9,926 nucleotides of DNA from positions 1-9,926 of the forward strand of contig JAUWXJ010000081.1 of NCBI GenBank assembly GCA_030616425.1. Direction: 5' to 3'. This document shows positions 5,447 to 9,926 of this stretch, one piece after another. This DNA comes from Desulfobacterales bacterium (lineage in GTDB: Bacteria > Desulfobacterota > Desulfobacteria > Desulfobacterales > C00003060). The notes under the pieces were generated by a model that worked only from the letters and a program-made list of their open reading frames with translations, was not told the DNA's origin and did not search any database. A program made the position numbers and the translations under genes. Every line of letters begins with the position of its first letter. Position 1 is the stretch's first letter.

Positions 5447-8104
5447 ATGGTTAAAGCCACCCCGATGGTCCAGCAATATCTGTCGATTAAGCAGCAGTAT
5501 CCTGATGCTATCCTATTTTACCGCATGGGCGATTTCTATGAGATGTTTTTTGAAGATGCAGAGATAGCATCTCGCATCCTTGAAATTGCTCTGACTTCCC
5601 GAAACAAGAAAGACAAAGAACCGATTCCTATGTGCGGTGTACCCCATCATGCTGCGCAGGGCTATATCGCGCGACTCATCGAGCGCGGGTTTAAAGTGGC
5701 TATCTGCGAACAGGTGGAGGATCCAGCCCGCCCGCCTCGCCTGAGCGCTCGCGATGGCGGGCAGGCAACGGCCAAGGGGCTTGTGAAGCGGGATGTGGTG
5801 AGGGTGATAACACCGGGGATGGTTGTCGACACAGACATTCTGGATGCAAGGTGCAACAATTTCCTCATGGCCCTATACATCCGGCAAGGTCGTTACGGGA
5901 TTGCTCATCTGGATATTTCCACAGGGACTTTCAGGGTGACCGAATCGAGCCAATTCGACAAGGTCGCAGACGAGTGCCGACGCATAGAACCACGAGAAAC
6001 GCTGCTTGCCGAGTCTCACCGCGAAGCGCCTGAAGTCAAGGCGCTCATAGAAAACCTTGGGGAGACGTCGGTAAACTTCGTGAAGGATGAGCACTTTGAC
6101 CTGGAATCAGCCCAGGCTCGGCTTCTAAGGCAGTTCAAGACTCATTCTCTGGAAGGATTTGGGTGTAATGAGTGGCGGGCCGGTATTGGAGCGGCCGGTG
6201 CTCTACTGCAATATGCGGATGAGGCCCAAAAAGGAGAGCTTGTCCACATTACGGGGATTGCTTCCTACAGCCTTTCTGAATTCATGCTCGTAGATGAGAC
6301 CAGCAAGAGAAACCTGGAGCTCTTTGAAACCATTCGGACTGGTGCCAAACGCGGCTCCCTCCTTGGTATAATGGATCAAACCATAACAGCTATGGGTGCC
6401 CGCATGCTGCGGGCGTGGCTTCAGTATCCGCTTTTGGATCTTGAGGAAATCAAGCTCCGATTGGACGCCGTAGAGGAGGCCAAGGAGAAACTTCCTGCCA
6501 GGCATTCAGTGAGGAAGGCCTTGCAAGAGATACATGACCTCCAGCGCCTAAATGCCAGGATTGCACTCGATCGGTGCAATGCCCGTGACCTGGTAGCTTT
6601 GAAAGACTCTATCCAAAAACTCCCCCAGATACGTTCCTTGCTTGATGGGTTTACAAGCCAGCTTTTTGTGGATGTTACCTCAAAATGGGATGACTTGGCT
6701 GATGTAGAGAGCCTGATTGAAGATGCTATCTCTGATGAGCCGCCTCTCACCACGCGCGAGGGCGGCATTATTAAGCCGGGCTTTGATGAAAAACTCGATG
6801 GACTGATTCGGAGCAGTCGGGAAGGAAAAGATTGGATCTCACGTCTCCAGGCCGAGGAACGGCAAGCCACAGGCATCAATTCCTTAAAGGTCGGCTTCAA
6901 CAAGGTGTTTGGCTACTATATTGAGGTTTCAAAGACCAATGTCGACTCAGTGCCGGTGCACTACATACGGAAACAGACCCTGGTTAACGCGGAGCGCTAC
7001 ATTACCGAAGACCTCAAGACCTATGAGGCCAAGGTACTAGGAGCTGAAGAAGAACAAGCCCAGTTGGAGTATGAGCTGTTTTGCGCGGTAAGGGAAAAGG
7101 TAGCTCAAAATAATCGCCGGATTGCCAGGATGGGTGACACTGTGTCCAAACTCGATGTTTTGCTGGCGCTGGCTGAATTAGCTGTTCAAAACGGTTATGT
7201 AAAACCAGTTGTCCACGGCGGTGACAGCCTCTTCTTGGAGGAGAGTCGACATCCGGTCATTGAAAAATTGGTATCATCAGAACGGTTTGTGCCCAACACC
7301 ATTGAGATGGATGATACCTCGCAGCAGGTGCTCATCATTACCGGACCCAACATGGCCGGCAAATCAACGGTCCTGCGTCAGGTGGCCCTGTTGGTCTTAA
7401 TGGCTCAGGTTGGGTCGTTTGTTCCAGCAGAGGCAGCCTCTGTTGGGGTAGTCGATCGAATCTTCACCCGGGTCGGCGCGTTGGACAACCTTGCCGCAGG
7501 CCAAAGCACTTTCATGGTGGAGATGCAGGAGACCGCAAACATTTTGAATACTGCCAGCGAGAGAAGTTTAGTCATTCTAGATGAGATTGGCAGAGGCACC
7601 AGCACCTTTGACGGCCTGAGTATTGCTTGGGCTGTAGCGGAATTTTTACACGACTGGAAAGACCGTGGGATCAAGGTCCTTTTTGCCACGCACTATCATG
7701 AGCTAACCGACTTGGTCATTACCAAGCCTCGAGTCAAGAATTACAATGTTGCGGTCAAGGAATGGAATGAGGAAGTCATTTTCTTGAGAAAACTGGTAGA
7801 GGGGGGCACCAATCGAAGCTATGGTATTCAGGTGGCCCGCTTGGCCGGCATTCCACCAGAGGTCTTGAAACGGGCCAAAGAGATATTAAAGAACATAGAG
7901 GGCGGAGAGTTAAACGGTGTAGGAGAGCCGGTCCTGGCACGTTCCAATAGGCCGGCTGATAAGGACGTGAGTGCTCAGCTGCTCCTTTTTAAGAGCTTAG
8001 GTGAAATTGTTATTGATACCTTGAAAAAACTGGATGTTTCCAATATGACCCCTGTTGAAGCATTGAACCGGTTGAACGATCTAAAAGATCTAATTGAGGA
8101 ATAG
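5447..8104 (+). CDS. mutS: DNA mismatch repair protein MutS
   Basis: This 885-residue mismatch-recognition ATPase starts mismatch repair by binding mispairs and recruiting MutL. The mismatch-binding Phe30-x-Glu32 lies in GDFYEMF. The connector, lever and clamp regions follow, and then the ATPase with Walker A GPNMAGKST at 633-641 and Walker B ILDE with Asp712 and catalytic Glu713. The STFDG segment, FATHYHEL and SYGIQVARLAGIP complete the ATPase and dimer helix-turn-helix. The C-terminal tail carries QLLLF at 844-848, a good beta-clamp-binding pentapeptide, and ends in a TPVEALNRLNDLK segment typical of MutS1. All key residues seen are intact. The oddity is in domain I: between VEDP and AKGLVKR there are about 15 residues (94-108) where relatives have two or three. 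They are encoded by the GC-rich palindrome at 5726-5766. The ATG at 5447 has no strong Shine-Dalgarno sequence, but it precedes the TPMVQQYL opening at the family position and no in-frame alternative exists after the lapA-like stop. Confidence 0.98.
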   Translation: MVKATPMVQQYLSIKQQYPDAILFYRMGDFYEMFFEDAEIASRILEIALTSRNKKDKEPIPMCGVPHHAAQGYIARLIERGFKVAICEQVEDPARPPRLSARDGGQATAKGLVKRDVVRVITPGMVVDTDILDARCNNFLMALYIRQGRYGIAHLDISTGTFRVTESSQFDKVADECRRIEPRETLLAESHREAPEVKALIENLGETSVNFVKDEHFDLESAQARLLRQFKTHSLEGFGCNEWRAGIGAAGALLQYADEAQKGELVHITGIASYSLSEFMLVDETSKRNLELFETIRTGAKRGSLLGIMDQTITAMGARMLRAWLQYPLLDLEEIKLRLDAVEEAKEKLPARHSVRKALQEIHDLQRLNARIALDRCNARDLVALKDSIQKLPQIRSLLDGFTSQLFVDVTSKWDDLADVESLIEDAISDEPPLTTREGGIIKPGFDEKLDGLIRSSREGKDWISRLQAEERQATGINSLKVGFNKVFGYYIEVSKTNVDSVPVHYIRKQTLVNAERYITEDLKTYEAKVLGAEEEQAQLEYELFCAVREKVAQNNRRIARMGDTVSKLDVLLALAELAVQNGYVKPVVHGGDSLFLEESRHPVIEKLVSSERFVPNTIEMDDTSQQVLIITGPNMAGKSTVLRQVALLVLMAQVGSFVPAEAASVGVVDRIFTRVGALDNLAAGQSTFMVEMQETANILNTASERSLVILDEIGRGTSTFDGLSIAWAVAEFLHDWKDRGIKVLFATHYHELTDLVITKPRVKNYNVAVKEWNEEVIFLRKLVEGGTNRSYGIQVARLAGIPPEVLKRAKEILKNIEGGELNGVGEPVLARSNRPADKDVSAQLLLFKSLGEIVIDTLKKLDVSNMTPVEALNRLNDLKDLIEE
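5726..5766. repeat. GC-rich palindromic segment inserted in frame in mutS
   Basis: Arm 5730-5740 (GCCCGCCTCGC) pairs with 5751-5762 (GCGATGGCGGGC) over 11 bp with one bulged T at 5755 and a 10-nt loop, which itself contains most of the palindrome GAGCGCTC. G+C is 34 of 41 bases, far above the surrounding gene. The segment coincides with extra residues ARPPRLSARDGGQAT in MutS domain I, at a site where family members have only a couple of residues. It resembles small palindromic elements that insert into coding sequence and keep the frame, as Rickettsia palindromic elements do. No second copy is present in the window, so mobility is an inference. Confidence 0.55.
8096..8101 (+). promoter_or_regulatory. 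Shine-Dalgarno site of the amidase gene inside the mutS end
   Basis: GAGGAA overlaps the last mutS codons and ends 12 nt before the amidase ATG at 8114. The spacing is a little long but usable. Its position means ribosomes finishing mutS would unload on the amidase start, which suggests translational coupling. Confidence 0.5.
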
Positions 8105-8113
8105 TAATCCTAT

Positions 8114-9790
8114 ATGAGATCATATCTCTTTTTGCCAATTTGGGCTAAATTTATATTTTTTCTCATTTTGCTTTTGGTATTTTCTTTACACCCGCTTGTA
8201 GCCACCGGAGACCAAACCGAAACAGACTATCGACGTGCCCGCGCAAGTTTTAAAAGGCTCCTGAAAGACCCTCAAAAACAAAAGCATCGACTAAATTGGA
8301 TTGCGTGCATAAGAAATTTTCGGTCCGTTTATGAAGCCCAACCGAGCGGACCGTGGGCAGATGACGCCATAGTGATGATAGGGCACTTGTATGCTAGATT
8401 GTACGAATTTTCCTGGAGCCTACAGGATAAACAACAGGCCCTAGATTATTACAACCGCTTGCTGAAGCGTTTTCCAAGGAGCCCATTCCGGTCAAAGGCC
8501 AAGGAGGCGATTGCTGAGTTGAGTGAGAACGACAGAAGGGTTGTTGATAAGGAAAAGATTGTAACCGGCCACGCCTCTGTTGACAAAAGGTCCTCAAAAT
8601 TTAAGGCGCCCACGTTGATCAAAAAGCCTTCCAGTCAAAAGAAAAGTCCCAAGCTTCAAGCAGGGTCGCTCGCCGAGGTAGAGGCCATACGTTTTTGGTC
8701 CAGCCCAAGTTATACGCGTATTGTAATTGATGTAGAATCCGAGGTCCGGTATACGTACCGCCTGTTGAACAAAGATCCCACCATTGCAAAACCGATGCGC
8801 CTCTATATTGACCTGGATCATGCATATATTGGGCCCGGGCTAAAGCCGGTTGTGCCGATCGTAGATGATCTGCTGAGTGACGCCCGCGCAGCTCAATACA
8901 GTCCAGACACAGTCCGGATCGTTTTAGATATCAAATCGATCGATAATTTTAAGATATTTTCCTTGCGTAATCCATTCCGTATTGTAGTCGATGTAAGCGG
9001 TGTGCCAACGAAGACCGCATCAAAGAAACGGGTTAAAGAAAGGCCGGAAAAGCCGAGTGTCAAGGTACCCAAGGGTGCCCTGGCCAAACAACTGGCGCTT
9101 GGGGTGAGGCGGATTATTATTGACCCTGGACACGGAGGGAAACATTCTGGTGCTTTTGGATACTTGAAAGGTGTGCGAGAGAAGAACGTAACTCTGGAGA
9201 TTTCCAGGAGACTTGCCAGGAAGATTCGTCAGAGGCTGGGATGCGAGGTCATACTCACACGTAATTCAGACACCTTTCTTTCGCTTGAGGGACGCACCGC
9301 CATTGCCAATACTAAGAATGCCGATCTTTTTATTTCCATTCACACCAATGCGAGCAAATCAAGGGCTTCTCATGGTGTTGAGACGTATTTCTTGAATCTG
9401 GCCACAGATGAAGAAGCCATCTTGGTGGCTGCACGGGAGAATGCGACTTCAGCAAAAAACATCAGCGACCTTGAGTCCATCTTGAGTGACCTGATGAAGA
9501 ATGCCAAGATAGATGAATCGAGTCGCCTTGCTGGTCACGTTCAAAAGGCCCTGATCGGAAAATTGAAACCAAGATATAGCCGGGTCAAAAACAACGGTGT
9601 AAAGCAGGCCCCCTTTTATGTGCTGCTCGGGGCTGGGATGCCGTCCATATTGGTAGAAGTCTCCTTTATAACGAATCCGAGAGAGTGCCGCAGATTAAAC
9701 ACTGCTGGTTACCAGGAAGACATAGCTGATGCTATTGTAAAGGGCATCCAACGCTATATAAAAGAGATCCATCCACCTGCACTCACCTAG
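8114..9790 (+). CDS. amiC: Exported N-acetylmuramoyl-L-alanine amidase with TPR-like, AMIN and Amidase_3 domains
   Basis: This 558-residue periplasmic murein hydrolase cleaves the amide bond between N-acetylmuramic acid and the stem peptide, typically at the division septum. The N-terminus is a signal peptide: a hydrophobic stretch at 13-25 with probable cleavage after Ala30. Residues about 37-140 form helical TPR-like repeats of the kind seen in YbgF/CpoB proteins. A Lys/Ser-rich linker follows, then an AMIN domain (about 186-296) that targets septal wall, a second basic linker, and Amidase_3 (about 334-552). The zinc ligands are His340 in DPGHGG, Glu356 in REKN and His410 in SIHTNA, with catalytic Glu515 in VEVSF. 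The segment around NISDLESILSDL matches the insertion that in E. coli AmiB/AmiC holds the autoinhibitory helix, so an activator of EnvC/NlpD type is plausible. E. coli AmiC is about 417 residues, and the excess is the N-terminal TPR region. The gene follows mutS by 9 nt. Confidence 0.94.
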   Translation: MRSYLFLPIWAKFIFFLILLLVFSLHPLVATGDQTETDYRRARASFKRLLKDPQKQKHRLNWIACIRNFRSVYEAQPSGPWADDAIVMIGHLYARLYEFSWSLQDKQQALDYYNRLLKRFPRSPFRSKAKEAIAELSENDRRVVDKEKIVTGHASVDKRSSKFKAPTLIKKPSSQKKSPKLQAGSLAEVEAIRFWSSPSYTRIVIDVESEVRYTYRLLNKDPTIAKPMRLYIDLDHAYIGPGLKPVVPIVDDLLSDARAAQYSPDTVRIVLDIKSIDNFKIFSLRNPFRIVVDVSGVPTKTASKKRVKERPEKPSVKVPKGALAKQLALGVRRIIIDPGHGGKHSGAFGYLKGVREKNVTLEISRRLARKIRQRLGCEVILTRNSDTFLSLEGRTAIANTKNADLFISIHTNASKSRASHGVETYFLNLATDEEAILVAARENATSAKNISDLESILSDLMKNAKIDESSRLAGHVQKALIGKLKPRYSRVKNNGVKQAPFYVLLGAGMPSILVEVSFITNPRECRRLNTAGYQEDIADAIVKGIQRYIKEIHPPALT

Positions 9791-9862
9791 TGTCTCGTAT
9801 CATAATTTCCTACACTATTGCTATAGAAGAGCCGCCAAAGGGGTATCTTTTTTGAGTTCGGG

Positions 9863-9925
9863 TCACTGATATTGCCTGATAGCTCCCACAACGGCACCAT
9901 ATTCGGCAAACCGTCCTGACCCAGT
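9863..9925 (-). CDS. Possible C-terminal end of a convergent gene, unidentified
   Basis: The complement reads 20 residues, TGSGRFAEYGAVVGAIRQYQ, then TGA, open to the right edge. The composition, an amphipathic Gly/Ala/Val run with a charged end, looks like the last helix of a soluble protein, and no forward gene starts after the amidase. I do not recognise the family. A second complement frame is also open here (to a TAG at 9787-9789), so the choice of frame is uncertain. Confidence 0.25.
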   Translation of the reverse strand, partial: TGSGRFAEYGAVVGAIRQYQ

Positions 9926-9926
9926 T

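Noticed and set aside
9835..9853. Intrinsic terminator after the amidase, suggested by a run of six T at 9848-9853
   Set aside because: I can find only a 4-bp stem (AAAG/CTTT) before the T-run, with no GC-rich hairpin, so it is too weak to call.
1..9926. CRISPR array, tRNA/rRNA genes, insertion sequences or defence genes
   Set aside because: No spaced direct repeats of CRISPR size, no cloverleaf-like segments with tRNA motifs, no transposase frames and no defence-family motifs were found on either strand.

Overview
The window reads almost entirely left to right. It is a chromosomal housekeeping segment of a Gram-negative, probably anaerobic bacterium. The AMIN-type cell-division amidase and the LapA-type inner-membrane protein point to an outer-membrane-bearing cell. 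The UPF0280/COG2122 protein, a family concentrated in anaerobes such as methanogens and sulfate reducers, together with the style of the DnaE and MutS proteins, suggests a Desulfobacterota (deltaproteobacterial) lineage. That placement is an inference from protein style and gene content, not from a marker-gene comparison. Base composition is close to half G+C, and all large frames are intact.

Layout: (1) 1-3504, dnaE, the replicative DNA polymerase III alpha subunit, open at the left edge and lacking only its first few codons. (2) 3505-3604, a short spacer with four tandem 8-nt TGGAGTNN units and an inverted repeat. (3) 3605-4348, a UPF0280/COG2122 protein of the ApbE-like fold superfamily. 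(4) 4349-4563, the only sizeable gap, with a plausible sigma70-type promoter, a 10-bp perfect palindrome and a good Shine-Dalgarno site. (5) 4564-9790, a tight four-gene run that looks like one operon: a HIT-family nucleotide phosphorylase/hydrolase, a small two-helix LapA-domain membrane protein, mutS, and a secreted TPR-AMIN-Amidase_3 murein amidase. Gaps are 28, 30 and 9 nt, and the amidase ribosome site lies inside the end of mutS. (6) 9791-9926, a short tail that may carry the last codons of a convergent gene.

The genes cover replication (dnaE), mismatch repair (mutS), nucleotide housekeeping (HIT), probably anaerobic homocysteine synthesis (UPF0280), and envelope/septum maintenance (LapA-like protein, amidase). 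DnaE and MutS each carry a recognisable beta-clamp-binding pentapeptide.

I see no complete undescribed system. The most unusual signal is a GC-rich, almost perfectly palindromic segment of about 40 nt inside mutS (5726-5766). It adds roughly 13 residues in frame to a loop of the mismatch-binding domain, as expected if a small palindromic element had inserted into a gene without breaking it. Next in interest are the 8-nt tandem array behind dnaE and one substituted metal-ligand position in the DnaE PHP domain.
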